Shown here piece by piece: positions 49,895 through 60,292 of a DNA stretch of 64,000 bases. The notes beneath the pieces are model-generated. The model was not told the origin of the DNA. It was given only the letters and a program-made list of their open reading frames with translations, and did no database searches. The DNA is from Phytophthora colocasiae. Its lineage: Eukaryota; Oomycota; Peronosporomycetes; Peronosporales; Peronosporaceae. Every line of letters begins with the position of its first letter. The first letter of the stretch is position 1. The stretch is from contig JAGKQI010000101.1 in assembly GCA_018806915.1 (NCBI GenBank), positions 1,922,001 through 1,986,000 on the forward strand, in the 5' to 3' direction. Made by a program: the position numbers and the translations under genes.

Positions 49895-51829
49895 GTGGAA
49901 CGATCGACAACATTGACGATTTTGGAAAGATCAGGTGGTGATCCAACTGGAGATTTAGATGATGATGAATTTTTCGACGCGATTAGTGATGCTGACGGAA
50001 AATGCTTTCCGGAAGAAACGTTGGTTGAAGAACTCGAATCTGAAGATGTCCAGTCAGAGACTGAGTCCAAGTTGGACGTGGTAAATCGAGCCATCCGGAA
50101 ACTAGAGACCAAGTTCGTCCGATGCCTGCACGTGAATGCCGAAGAGTTGAACTTGGAGCCTGCTGTATATGTACATGAGGGAAGCGACATGTTGTCCCAG
50201 TTGCGTGAGCAGCTGGTTATGCTTCCGGAAATACATGAGCTGACTCCAAAGTGTGATATCGAATCGGCCGATGTAGGTGAACCGGGAAAAACTACTCCAG
50301 AAGAGGAACGTAAACTTCGGGACATTCTGAAGCGCCATCGGAGTATTTTCTTGGGAGACGGTAATGCGGCTCCTGCTCCGCCAGAGGTGTGATATGCGAC
50401 TTGGACGTCGGGTCGGCAAAACCTGTCGCTCAACGACCCCGATCGATAGCTCCTCACTTGGCGATCAAGGTGTACGAGTTGCTCAAGAAGCTTCTGGAGA
50501 CAGGTCTGATTGAACATTCCGAAAGCCCATGGGCCTCTCCAATCGTCATTGTTCTGAAGAAGAATGGGGTCGACATCCGGATGTGCATTGACTACCGGGT
50601 CGTGAATGGGTTCATTTTACTGTCGAACTACCCGCTACCTCTGATCGACGATTTGCTGATTGGATTCGAAAGTGCGATGTGGTTTATGAGTCTTGACATG
50701 GCCAGTGGATTCTGGGCCATCCGGATGTCCGAGAGGGCGAAACTGATCTCGGCTTTCGTATGTCCGTTTGGACACTTCCAATGGGTGAGAATGCCATTTG
50801 GACTGAAGAATGCTCCACTAGTCTACCAGGCGGTTATCAACAATTGTCTGTGGGGTTTTGTCCGACTCCCGCCAGAGGAAGAAGCTGAAGTTCAACCGGA
50901 CGTTATGGAATTTCTGGGATTGGACCGACCGGAGCATTCACTTTTGGACGATCAACCCGTTGGGGTTCAAGTGCCGAACCTGTCGGACACCATGACAGTC
51001 TTCCAACGGAACATCCCTGCTCCGTCACAGATGAGCCCGGTGTTAGGTCGAAGTTCGTATATCGACGACATTGCTCATGGTGCTCCAACATGGGATCAGC
51101 TATGCGAAGACTTGAACGCACTTCTGTTTCGACTCCGATATTGGAACATCTCGGTGAGCCTTCCGAAGAGCGAGTTTGGAAAACTGACCATCCCGTACTT
51201 ATCCCACGAGATCAGTGCGGAGGGTATCAGAGCGACTCCAAAAATCGCGAAGGGCGTTTTGGACCTACCATTTCCGAACACTCTGAAAGGGGTCCAATCG
51301 TTCCTTGAAGTTTGAACTATTACCACAAGTTCATCGAAGATTTTCCGGTGGTCGCCGCAGTGTTGTATGAGTTAACTAATGAGCAGATCAAGTCCGGCCG
51401 GAACTTGATCAGGCCAAGGAAGCGTTCGGACTTCTGAAGCACAAGATCGTTTCGACTCCACTGCTTCGACACCCCGACCGGACTCGACCGTTCGTGATCA
51501 TCCCGCATGCAAATGCTTGGGCGGCTTGCGCTGTCTTGGGCCAAGAGTATGATGGTGTAATCCATCCGGTCAGATATACCGGTCGCGTTCTGAACGACTC
51601 TGAACTGCGATATCACATTGCGGAAAAGGAGGTCATCGCAATACTGAGAGTACTCCAAGTTTTTCGGACGCTGGTTGAACAGTCCAAGTTGATCGTGTAC
51701 ACACGGTATTCCGTCTTGAAGTGGGTTATCAATTCCAAGTCGGCGGATGGACGGTGTGTACCCTGGGGACTCACTCTTTCCACAGGAATTTGGACATTCG
51801 GAAGGTCCAACGGGATGAAGATGGTTTAG
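49895..51829 (+). pseudogene. Chr-2 reverse transcriptase and degenerate first RNaseH
   Basis: 49895-50392: linker and RT start. 50389-51315: RT with SPIVIVLKKNGVDIRMCIDY, SLDMASGFWAI and RMPFGLKNAP, then an insertion of about 75 residues, then the catalytic SYIDDIAHG. A stop after 51315 breaks the thumb. 51494-51829: Ty3-type RNaseH in which the first Asp position reads HANAWAACAVL and the third reads YTRYSVLKW. Only the Glu in HIAEKEVIAIL remains, so this domain should be inactive and act as a connection or tether. Confidence 0.85.
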
Positions 51830-54396
51830 CGGCCATTATGGGCGCCGGAATCACTCCTCGTGAACACTTGGACGAAATCTCGGAGTCGTTGATTCCACTG
51901 AAGGGACGCATCCGGAAACCACCAGTGATGAGTATCGAGATGTTGGAGTCCGACTACGAAGGCGTTGTTCTAAGTTTCGACGGAGCTGCCAAGACCTCCA
52001 ACCGGAAAGGCAGTTGTGGATGCATCCTTTGGAAGTTACCCGGTTGGACTATCCTCGAGGCTCGAGGTTTCATCTTGGAAGATGTCACCGTGAACGATGC
52101 CGAGTACCACGGCCTTCTGAAAGGTATGCTGATGGCGTCCAATCGGAAGGTCCAAGAGTTAGTTATCGTTGGAGATTCTCGGATCGTGATTCAACAAGTT
52201 CAGGGTCTGATCAACTGCAATCAACCGCACCTCCAAAAACACCTTGCGGAGGCGGAGGTTTTGAAGGCAAAGTTCCAGAGGGTCCGACTGGTGCATCTCA
52301 AGCGAGACTACAACCAGGCCGCCGACTATCTCACTTCCAAGACTTTACTCTTGGGAGCGTCATGGGATGTCGAGGATGAAAGTGACCTACGTCATTTGGA
52401 GTACGTATCCAAGATTCCGGAAAAGTTGATGAAGCCTGAGGTTCCGGAAGTCAAGATCACTCCAAAAGACAACGGACCAGTTGAACCTCCGGATGGTCAT
52501 ACTCTGAAAGATGAACCGCCAGATGATCAGCCTTCAAGTTCTGTGCGCATGAGTGCCCAGGGGCCAGCGGACGACATCCAAGTTGGTGGAAGTTCAGATG
52601 ACAATCCTCCGGTTGGAGAAAATCTCACTGGATCAGAATCTGCCCCCCTGACGTTCGCCGCTCGAGTCATGGCTGCGATAGCTCAGAATGATGATGAACC
52701 GGTTGGACGTCCAGATGGACCTCCAATGGGACCACTGGAGTTCCAGGCAGAGCGATGGCGGAGGATCAAGGTCCACCAAGACGCTGACGAGTACTTGTCT
52801 GAGCTGAAGTCATTTCTGAAAGGAGAGTTCCAACGGTTCTCCCCCCGGAGACTCCGAAAGATTGCCAAGGTCGCAGACCTGTTCACGTTGGACAGTCGAG
52901 ATGTGCTGTACCGGATGACTACTGTCACCCAGAAGCGTCCACGCGATTTTTTGGGTGATTTGAGGTTGGTTGTTCCAGAGTCACTCCGGTCGGATATGCT
53001 ACATTATGCCCATGAGGATTTCCAAGGTGGTCACCAAGGTATCCGTCGGACTCACGAAAAGTTACTCTTGGAGTTCTACTGGCCTGGAATGTATGCGGAT
53101 GTTGAACGGCATGTGAAGGAGTGTGTGGATTGTGCCAGTGGAAAGAGACGGCCTCCAAATGGAGGACCGTCGCCTGGAAACATCGAACCGGCATATCCAT
53201 TCCAAGTGGTGTCGATGGATTTCGTCACTCATCTTCCGAAGTCGGCTCGTGGGAATACGTTCTTATTATTGTTCCAAGATATGTTCTCCGGATATGTCAT
53301 GTGCAAACCAATGAGTTCAACGACTGCCCAAGATGTTGCTGAAGTTTACGAGCAAGTGGTCTTCCAAAAGTTTGGTGCCAGTTCGATGATCCGACATGAC
53401 CAAGATCCAAGGTTCATGAGTGCGGTGTTCGGATGTTTCCGAAATCTACTTGGAAGTCTCCAACGGGCTACTTTGGGATATCGCCCTCAGGCGAACGGTC
53501 AACAAGAACGGTCAGTCCAAACGGTAGTCCGAAGTATCCGAGGTTACATCATGGAAGCGGATCAGTCCGACTGGGACGACCATGTTGAACGGTTGATGTT
53601 CGCTTTGAACACTTCGTTTGATGCCACCCGGTTGGAGACTCCCTTTTACTTGGTGCACGGCTGGGACGCCCGGAGTACGATTTCGGCAATGTTGGGTCCA
53701 AAGGCCAATAGCCTTCCGGAGCGCACAGCCTATGAGTGGAGACGTAGTGTGCAACGTGACTACAGTTACGCTGTTGCGTTCGCTGAAGATCTCCAAAAGA
53801 AGGCCAAGAGGCGCCGGTCGGAGGTCCAAACGCAAAAGTGGAAGGAACTGTCCGACCGGTTGAAGTCCGGGTTCGAAAAGGGAGATTCAGTCTGGCTGTA
53901 CATTCCGAAGGTTCAAACGGGACTTAGTCGAAAATTGGCTCACATGTGGCATGGACCTTTCCGGATTGAAGAGGTGCACGATGACTTCCGAGTGAAGCTC
54001 AAGGTTGAGGACACGGGTTACCGTGTCAACCCTTGGGTCCACATCAGTCGCCTGAAGCCACGAGCCATCTTTCCGAAACGTCCAACCGTGGAAGTCCAAC
54101 CGGACGATGACGATGATTTCGACGCTGCCTTGCTTCCCGAAGACAGTTGGGAACCGGATGTCGGAAACAACGAGTATGAGGTCGAAAAGATCTTGGATCT
54201 CCGATGGTCCAAGCGGACCCGAACTTCCAAAAGAGTCCGAGAGTATCAGGTCAAGTGGAAAGGTTACGACGAACCAGAATGGCTACCTGTGTCGCAACTC
54301 AGCTGCGGTGCCCTGCTCTATGAGTTCAATCAAGGAGCAAAAGCGCGGGCGAGATTCCAAGCGATGCAGGCAGGGGACGATCATCCCCGGGCTTAG
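51721..54396 (+). CDS. Chr-2 second RNaseH, integrase and chromodomain
   Basis: 891 codons uninterrupted; the first 40 or so overlap the previous frame. The second RNaseH at about residues 75-210 has all catalytic residues: D in SFDGAAKTS, E in NDAEYHGLL, D in GDSRIVIQ and D in NQAADYL; it is the plant/archaeal type reported for Chronos. A linker follows. Integrase: HEDFQGGH...CVDC zinc site, D in SMDFVTHLP, D in RHDQDPRFMS, E in GQQERSVQT. C-terminal SH3-like part and the chromodomain EYEVEKILDL...YQVKWKGYDEPEW, ending at TAG 54394-54396. Confidence 0.92.
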   Translation: MGYQFQVGGWTVCTLGTHSFHRNLDIRKVQRDEDGLAAIMGAGITPREHLDEISESLIPLKGRIRKPPVMSIEMLESDYEGVVLSFDGAAKTSNRKGSCGCILWKLPGWTILEARGFILEDVTVNDAEYHGLLKGMLMASNRKVQELVIVGDSRIVIQQVQGLINCNQPHLQKHLAEAEVLKAKFQRVRLVHLKRDYNQAADYLTSKTLLLGASWDVEDESDLRHLEYVSKIPEKLMKPEVPEVKITPKDNGPVEPPDGHTLKDEPPDDQPSSSVRMSAQGPADDIQVGGSSDDNPPVGENLTGSESAPLTFAARVMAAIAQNDDEPVGRPDGPPMGPLEFQAERWRRIKVHQDADEYLSELKSFLKGEFQRFSPRRLRKIAKVADLFTLDSRDVLYRMTTVTQKRPRDFLGDLRLVVPESLRSDMLHYAHEDFQGGHQGIRRTHEKLLLEFYWPGMYADVERHVKECVDCASGKRRPPNGGPSPGNIEPAYPFQVVSMDFVTHLPKSARGNTFLLLFQDMFSGYVMCKPMSSTTAQDVAEVYEQVVFQKFGASSMIRHDQDPRFMSAVFGCFRNLLGSLQRATLGYRPQANGQQERSVQTVVRSIRGYIMEADQSDWDDHVERLMFALNTSFDATRLETPFYLVHGWDARSTISAMLGPKANSLPERTAYEWRRSVQRDYSYAVAFAEDLQKKAKRRRSEVQTQKWKELSDRLKSGFEKGDSVWLYIPKVQTGLSRKLAHMWHGPFRIEEVHDDFRVKLKVEDTGYRVNPWVHISRLKPRAIFPKRPTVEVQPDDDDDFDAALLPEDSWEPDVGNNEYEVEKILDLRWSKRTRTSKRVREYQVKWKGYDEPEWLPVSQLSCGALLYEFNQGAKARARFQAMQAGDDHPRA

Positions 54397-54692
54397 ACGT
54401 CCAACAAGTCTTATGGCATGTTGGACGTCCGGGTGGTGTGACTATTGGAACTGTTACGACGGATATTGATTTGATTTTGATTGTACCTTTTGGAGCGTTC
54501 GAGTGACTGTGGACATGTTAGAGATTGGAGTTTTCGAATGGTGAAAATTGGAGACGAGATGGCGAGCTATGACGAGATGGAACAGTGGTGGAAATGAAGG
54601 TGAGTGTATTCTGGATGATTATTGTGGGGTCACTACGTATGAAATATGCAAGGCTACGAAGGCATCCAGATGGAAAACACTCGCTTGAACTT
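54397..54692. other. Convergent gap between Chr-2 pol and antisense ORF
   Basis: About 300 bp with no frame of note on either strand; the two converging transcripts would end here. Confidence 0.5.
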
Positions 54693-56145
54693 TCATAGTG
54701 CCCACAGGTCAGAGAACTTCACGCGTTGTCCGGCCGGAATCAACTTGGCACGAACGTCTGGTGGGAGGTGCGCAAGGCGCTCCTTGTCCGACTTGGAATG
54801 GCCCCATTGGGCTCGTCCAGGTTCACGCTTGTCCAAGATCTTCAACTGCTCTTGGACAGTATACGGCGCCGAAGTGTCCGGGTTGACGTGCTTTGGATCC
54901 ATGAGAATCCAGTGGCACAGCTTGTGCGGGTACGCCCAGATGCCAGGCTCCATCCAAAGTGAGTCCGGGATGTCGGGATCCAGCTCCGTTTGGAGTGCGA
55001 GAACGCGCTTCCGGAAGGACGCTTGGTGGTTCGACCGATCATTCTGCATCTGACGTACGAGAGCGGGAGCATCGCCAAACCATCCAATGTCAACCAGTGA
55101 CCAGCGTTCCAGAACGACCGGACATTCCGTGAGACGAACTTGATCCACCGACCCAACGCTTCCACCGTGTCATCCGAGAGGTCATCGCGCTTGTGAAAGA
55201 AGAACGTTTGGGTCCGGTTGGAGAACATCTCACTCCAAGGTGCGTCCGCCATGAGCTGCTGGATCTGCTCGGAAGTTCTGCACGAGTTCCTCCTTCTCGG
55301 CTGCCGACATCGATGCAAGCCGCTCCAGGGCTTGAATTTTCAGCTGAGACTCACGTTTCAAGTTGTCCAAAGGAATCCTGGACAGCCAGTGCATCCGTCA
55401 CCGCCGCGTCTGTATCTTCGAGCAGTGTCTGGTTCCGGGAGAGCTTCTGGATGACGCGACGAAGGAGAGAGACCGTCCCGAACACGCGACACGCGAGGCC
55501 TTCGGGTTCGAACTGCGTCAGGATAGACGCAACTTCCCGTCGGACCAGCAGGTTGTTCATTTCGGAATCCAGGGCATCCCCATCCAGAGGACGACCTCGG
55601 GGCACCAGCACGCGATAGTCCAAGTTCACTTTATCATCGAAGAACTGGAACAACTCGGACTTCTCTGCAGTTGACAGACTCTCCAGCTGGACCATGCCCT
55701 CCAGACCACCATACCCATCTTGGACGAAGACACCAGGCTCCAAGTGGCGATCTGCCAATGGGACTCCAGCGATACGGACGCGCTCGTCGGAGCTCATGTC
55801 CTCCAAAGTGTAATGACCGGGCCCCAACGTGAGAGTGGATACAGCCTTGCGCTTGAGCAATCCGATGCTGGAGGCCTCTCTGATGGTCACGAGCGAGCCA
55901 GGTACCTTCGCCGTGTCTGGGAAAGCAGGTGCAGGAGGCTCCGACACGTGGCCACTGCCGTCGTCCTCTTCCCTGAAGTCATCCTCAGCCGTGGAACCGC
56001 CGGGAGCCGCTCCGGCAGACACTTCCGTGCCGCCACCATCGTCGTCGTTGGCGCCAGTCGCTGCAGGAGCATCGGAAGATGCGCGTGAAGGCGAGGCGCC
56101 GTGCGCAGGTGCGTCGGACGCCGAGGCGCTGCTTGGGGTTGCCAT
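54693..56145 (-). CDS. Chr-2 antisense ORF between pol and 3' LTR
   Basis: Opposite to gag-pol. From ATG 56145 (MATPSSASASDAPAHGASPS) 264 codons are open to 55351. The first 80 residues are alanine/serine/glycine-rich and acidic, then an ordered region (YTLEDMSSDERVRIAGVPLA, LFQFFDDKVNLDYRVLVPRG). After a one-base shift a coiled-coil-like stretch follows in another frame, then 55318-54842 and 55148-54693 carry the rest, including DTVEALGRWIKFVSRN and LWMEPGIWAYPHKLCHW. About 480 residues in total with two or three shifts. No domain recognised. It begins about 360 bases inside the 3' LTR (56146-56507 would be its leader). Layout equals that of Chr-3 and Gyp-5. Confidence 0.65.
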
Positions 56146-56507
56146 TGATGTGTTCAAGAGCTTGGAAATCGGGTTATGATTGGCGAACTGCCGTTTGGAT
56201 TTGATTTGAGTCGTGATTGGGTAACTTGGGACGGGGCGCAGAAAGGAAGCGACCTCCGCCAGTTGAAGAACGGAGTTGGAGTTTGCTGAGAAAGGAGATC
56301 TCCTGTTGTACTGAATTTTCGTGGACACAAAGCTCCCGCCGGACTGATCGACCGTTTTGGACTGAACATTCCGACCGAACCGACCTGAAGGTTTGAACCG
56401 ACTGGGAGTTTTGGATGCCCAAGATGATGTCGCCCCACTTCGTCTCATCGTGTCCTTTCACCTCGAGAGTAAATTTCTCAATGAGAGCACATGACGAGAG
56501 GGACGGT

Positions 56508-57989
56508 TGTGAAGATGTGGCTCCAGTTTTTACGGAGTAAATACCCCAGCTACGCTCTGATTGGCTCTGAAAGTACTATATTGGGACGCTGCGAGCCAAG
56601 GAGGATTGGATGGACGAAATAAATGTGGATTCCGGAGAGCCCAGGCGAAGTCAGTCCAAGATCTCCAGTTGGGACTCCAAGTGGTATATGTCCGGTCGGA
56701 CGTACATACTCAAGTCAAGTGATTTCCTGGACTGCCGCCTTCTGCCAAGTTGACAGTTACCTGATTTCGAGATATTGGAGTTACTTTTGGATGTCCAAGT
56801 GGAAGATGGCTGTTTGGATTGGAACAGGTCCAACCGGACCAGTCCAGATTTGTACCCACGATCGGCCGTTGAAGATCCGACCATACTAGACCCAAGTGTT
56901 TTCCGACCGACCAAGACGACCGACCATGATCTGTTCGGCACAGCTGGAATTCGGCCATGTTCTTCGGTGTTCTTCGGATGTGTCAGGTCGCCTCCGGATA
57001 AGCACGCCTCTACCTATAGTGAAACCAAGTCTATTTTTGCATGTTTAGCTTTACAACGGATAGTTATATATTAAAGAGAGTTCAATTTGCCACCAAGGGC
57101 GCAAGTGGAAGAGCGGGAGGTTTCCCATAAGCCACCACTGTGAGCACTGCCGACCAGCCTCGAAGTCGAGGGCTCGGAGTCAGCGAACAAGCGTCAGGCC
57201 GCGTCGACTATCGTCACCGCCGCGTGAATCTCCGCCAGGTTAAGACCAAGTTGGGAAGGTGATCCGGGCGGCGATTCCCGGGCGTGACCCTCCCATTTCA
57301 TATTCCAGTTGGACATTCCAAACGGTCGTTTGGTTTGTACATTTCATATTACAACTGCGTTTTAGGAGGTTATTAGTAGTCACCCCTGAAATTGATTGAT
57401 TGACTGCTGTGTGATTGGACTGTATTTGTGTGTGTGTATTTTGGAGTGCTCTATAGTATTCCTGGTATACTTGGATAATTGTCTTCTGGGAGTCCAAGTG
57501 GACTTGCCAGAAGTGGTGCGCTAAAGGACCCGGGATTGTGCCAGTGTCCCGGTTGGAGTGTCCAACGTCGTACTGGCATTTGGAGTGCCCACCGCTCAAG
57601 GGCCGGAAAGAATAAGAAGCGGCTGTATATTTGCATTTAACTCTCTTGTATATTGGTTATCTGTTGTTGGAAGGCTTTGGTAATAGTCTCTCACCTGCAT
57701 TCAGACTCAACCACTGCATTTGGAAGTGCATTAGCACTCTACATCTGGATCCAGTCAAGCTTTTGGAAGTAACTCATCCAGGTGGAACTCCTCGCGTTCG
57801 AAGACAAACGACACCTACGAGGGTAGTCACAAGGTCACACGCCAACCCTCTTTCCGGATACCCATTTGGATCCCGGTTGGAGGTTCTGACTTTCGTTAGT
57901 CCGACCGGACATCTTTCTAGTCGGACTTATTTTCCGGAAGACACGCTATACGCACCTGGGCGGGAAAAGTGTTCACCCACTTCGCCACA
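56508..57989 (+). repeat. Chr-2 3' LTR
   Basis: 1482 bp, nearly identical to the 5' LTR, followed by CTAG. It lacks the 33-bp duplication. Chr-3 integrase sequence resumes immediately at its right. Confidence 0.95.
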
Positions 57990-59631
57990 CTAGCGTTGAC
58001 CTGTTCTCGCGACTGCTGGTAGTACCTCTGAACGCGATATCTCCACCGTCTTGGATCACGATCGTGGCGTCTGGTCGAACCGATCGGGATCGTCGCTTCC
58101 AACGTCGATCTCGGATCCCATCCGTGTACCAAATAGTGAGGGTTATCTCCCCGAACCCGATCGTGAGCCGTGTTAATAGCGAATGTCAGTCTCTCCGCGT
58201 ATTCATCCCAGTCCCTCTGATCGAGATCTTGAACGTACATCTTGATCGCCCTAGTCGCCGTCTGTACCATCCGTTCTGCGGTCCCATTGGCTTGTGGCCG
58301 GTAGGCCATCGTCGCCCGTTGCCGCTTCCCCAGGATCCTATTGAACGATCTGAAGAAGTCGGGCATGAAACCCGGTTCCCGATCGTGCCTGATCATCTCG
58401 CTAGCACCAAATCTGCGGAACACGCATTCTTCATAGGATTCCGCGACAGTCTGGGCCGATCGGGAGGAGCTGGCCTTCGCAATCACATATCCCGTGAACA
58501 GATCTACCCAGATCAGTAGTTCGGTGTTGCCCTTGTTAGATCTGGGCAGGGAGGGTATATGATCCATCGCTATGATCTGGAATGGGTATGTCGCTTGCAG
58601 ATTCCCCAGCGACTCGCCCCGGATCGTGGGCCTCCCCTTTCCGGTCTCACAGTCTACACACTCGCCTACGTATCGCTGCACGCTCCGATATAATCCCCTC
58701 CAGTGGAAATGATCTCGGATCCGCTGATAAGTGCGTCCGATCCCCTGATGTCCCCCTTCCAGAGTCGGATGGTAGTGGTGGAGGACATCCTGCTGTAGCG
58801 TTTCTGGAACTACAAGTCTCATCAGGCGATCGCGATCACCACTTGATCTCGGCCCTGGTGGGCAGTAAAACAGCAGATCTTGTTCATATACCTCGTATTC
58901 GGAGGCGATCTTGGCGTAGGATCCAGATTCGGCTTGAGTAAGATCCGCGATCTGCCCCGCCAGGTACTTCTTTAGTCCGGCGATCCAGACCTCCTCGTCC
59001 TGGGCTCGCCTGATCCGATCAACCCGCATCTCCCGGATCAGTTCCTCTCGCAGGACAGCGGCACCGGGTCGCGCTCGGGCTGCACGCGTGGCTACTGCCG
59101 ACACTTGTACAGTTCGATCTTCAATTCGAGGGATCAGCACCTCATTAAGCCGATTCAGGGTGATCAGATCGCACCGATCCGTCTCATCGCGGACCTCGAT
59201 CCCGCTTCCTCGCTGCAGCGCGGCGCTCGCCAAGCTATCTGCACTCCCGTTCCAGTCTCTCTTCACATGGACAAGCTCGTGATCTCCCCAATTCCGCAAG
59301 TGATCCAGCACCTTCTGTTTCAGTAACGTCAATACTGGCGCCTTACAGTCGATCTCCCCCGAACTTGTCGGATCACCAGATTCGAATCGCCACAAACGAC
59401 CAAACGGCGGCGTTCTAACTGAGCGATCATGCTAAGACCTAGCAAGAGTCCACGGTATTCCGCTTCATTGACCGTAAGGCCTTCAGCATAATCCGATCGA
59501 GCCTTGATCACTTTCCACTCCGGCAAACTCACACGATTGCGCTGAAGGCGCCTCCCTCGTTTCACGCGTGCTGATCCGTCGAAACTTATAACCCATAGCT
59601 CCTCATCTGAGTCTACGGTAGGGATCGGCAT
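57990..59631 (-). pseudogene. Chr-3 second RNaseH and integrase
   Basis: 59631-59329: second RNaseH with SFDGSARVKRG, NEAEYRGLLLGL and CGDSNLVIRQV. After a frameshift near 59345 the end of the domain reads HVKRDWNGSADSLA. 59395-57990: integrase with zinc site HHYHPTLEGGHQG...CVDC, D in AMDHIPSLP, D in RHDREPGFMPDF and E in NGTAERMVQT. The frame is cut at 57990 by Chr-2 and continues at 42610. The integrase core itself has no stop. Confidence 0.88.
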
Positions 59632-59809
59632 CTGAATCTGGCGTTTTGGCTCCTTTCGTGGCGCGATCGCGATCAGGGGCTTCGTCGATCTCCGATCTGG
59701 GTGTTATAACTAGCTGCGATCGCCCCCAGTATTTCATCTTCTCCTTCGTACACTTCGTGATCTCGAGTGTCCATGGGGATAGAAGTGCAGACCATTGTCC
59801 TAGACGTCC

Positions 59810-60070
59810 CTAGAGGCCGGCAGACCTGAACAGCCAGGCAAGCGTGGAGTGTCGAGTTAGGACCTTGATCCGGCGTCCCACTAGCAGGGTGTAGTGTAGA
59901 TCCAAGATCCGAAGTAGAGCCAACACCTCCTTTTCGGCAACATTATAATTCAACTCATTCATCTTCAAAGTCCGGCTGGCAAACGCGACTGGGTGGTAGA
60001 TCTGGTTGTGTTCCTGCATCAGTGCGGCGGAAATCGCCCAGTCACTAGCATACACAATCACCACGGGCAA
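59810..60070 (-). pseudogene. Chr-3 degenerate Ty3-type RNaseH
   Basis: Fold recognisable (VAFASRTLKMNELNYNVAEK, LALLRILDLHYTL), Glu kept in VAEKEVLALL. The third Asp is replaced by Arg (LTRHSTLAWL), as in Chr-2, and the first Asp motif is altered (YASDWAISAALMQ). Same inference: a non-catalytic connection domain. Confidence 0.75.
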
Positions 60071-60292
60071 TTTCTGCCATGTCGAAGTGACGGAGTATCG
60101 GGGTCGACGCGATCTTGGCTTTCAAGGCTGTGAACGCTATGTATGTTTCTACCCCACCTCTCGTCGCCGGGCCTTAGGCCCAGGTCGACTTCGATCTCGC
60201 TTGAACAGGGGGAAGGCATCGCCCCCAAGTCGGAATCCGGTGTACTATCCCCTTTTTGAGTCGAGGTGTCTGGTGATCCATCCCAGTTCGAC

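Larger units (their letters stand above)
42611..57989 (+). mobile_element. Chr-2, complete Chronos-like Ty3/gypsy element with antisense ORF
   Basis: 15.4 kb. LTRs of 1514 and 1482 bp are nearly identical apart from a 33-bp tandem duplication in the 5' copy. The 4-bp target duplication CTAG at 42607-42610 and 57990-57993 interrupts the Chr-3 integrase in frame. Order: tRNA primer site, gag with three zinc knuckles, protease, RT, degenerate RNaseH, plant/archaeal-type RNaseH, integrase, chromodomain, then an antisense frame before the polypurine stretch GACGAGAGGGACGG and the 3' LTR. Gag and RT are broken by several indels and nonsense codons, but 51721-54396 is intact. Confidence 0.95.
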
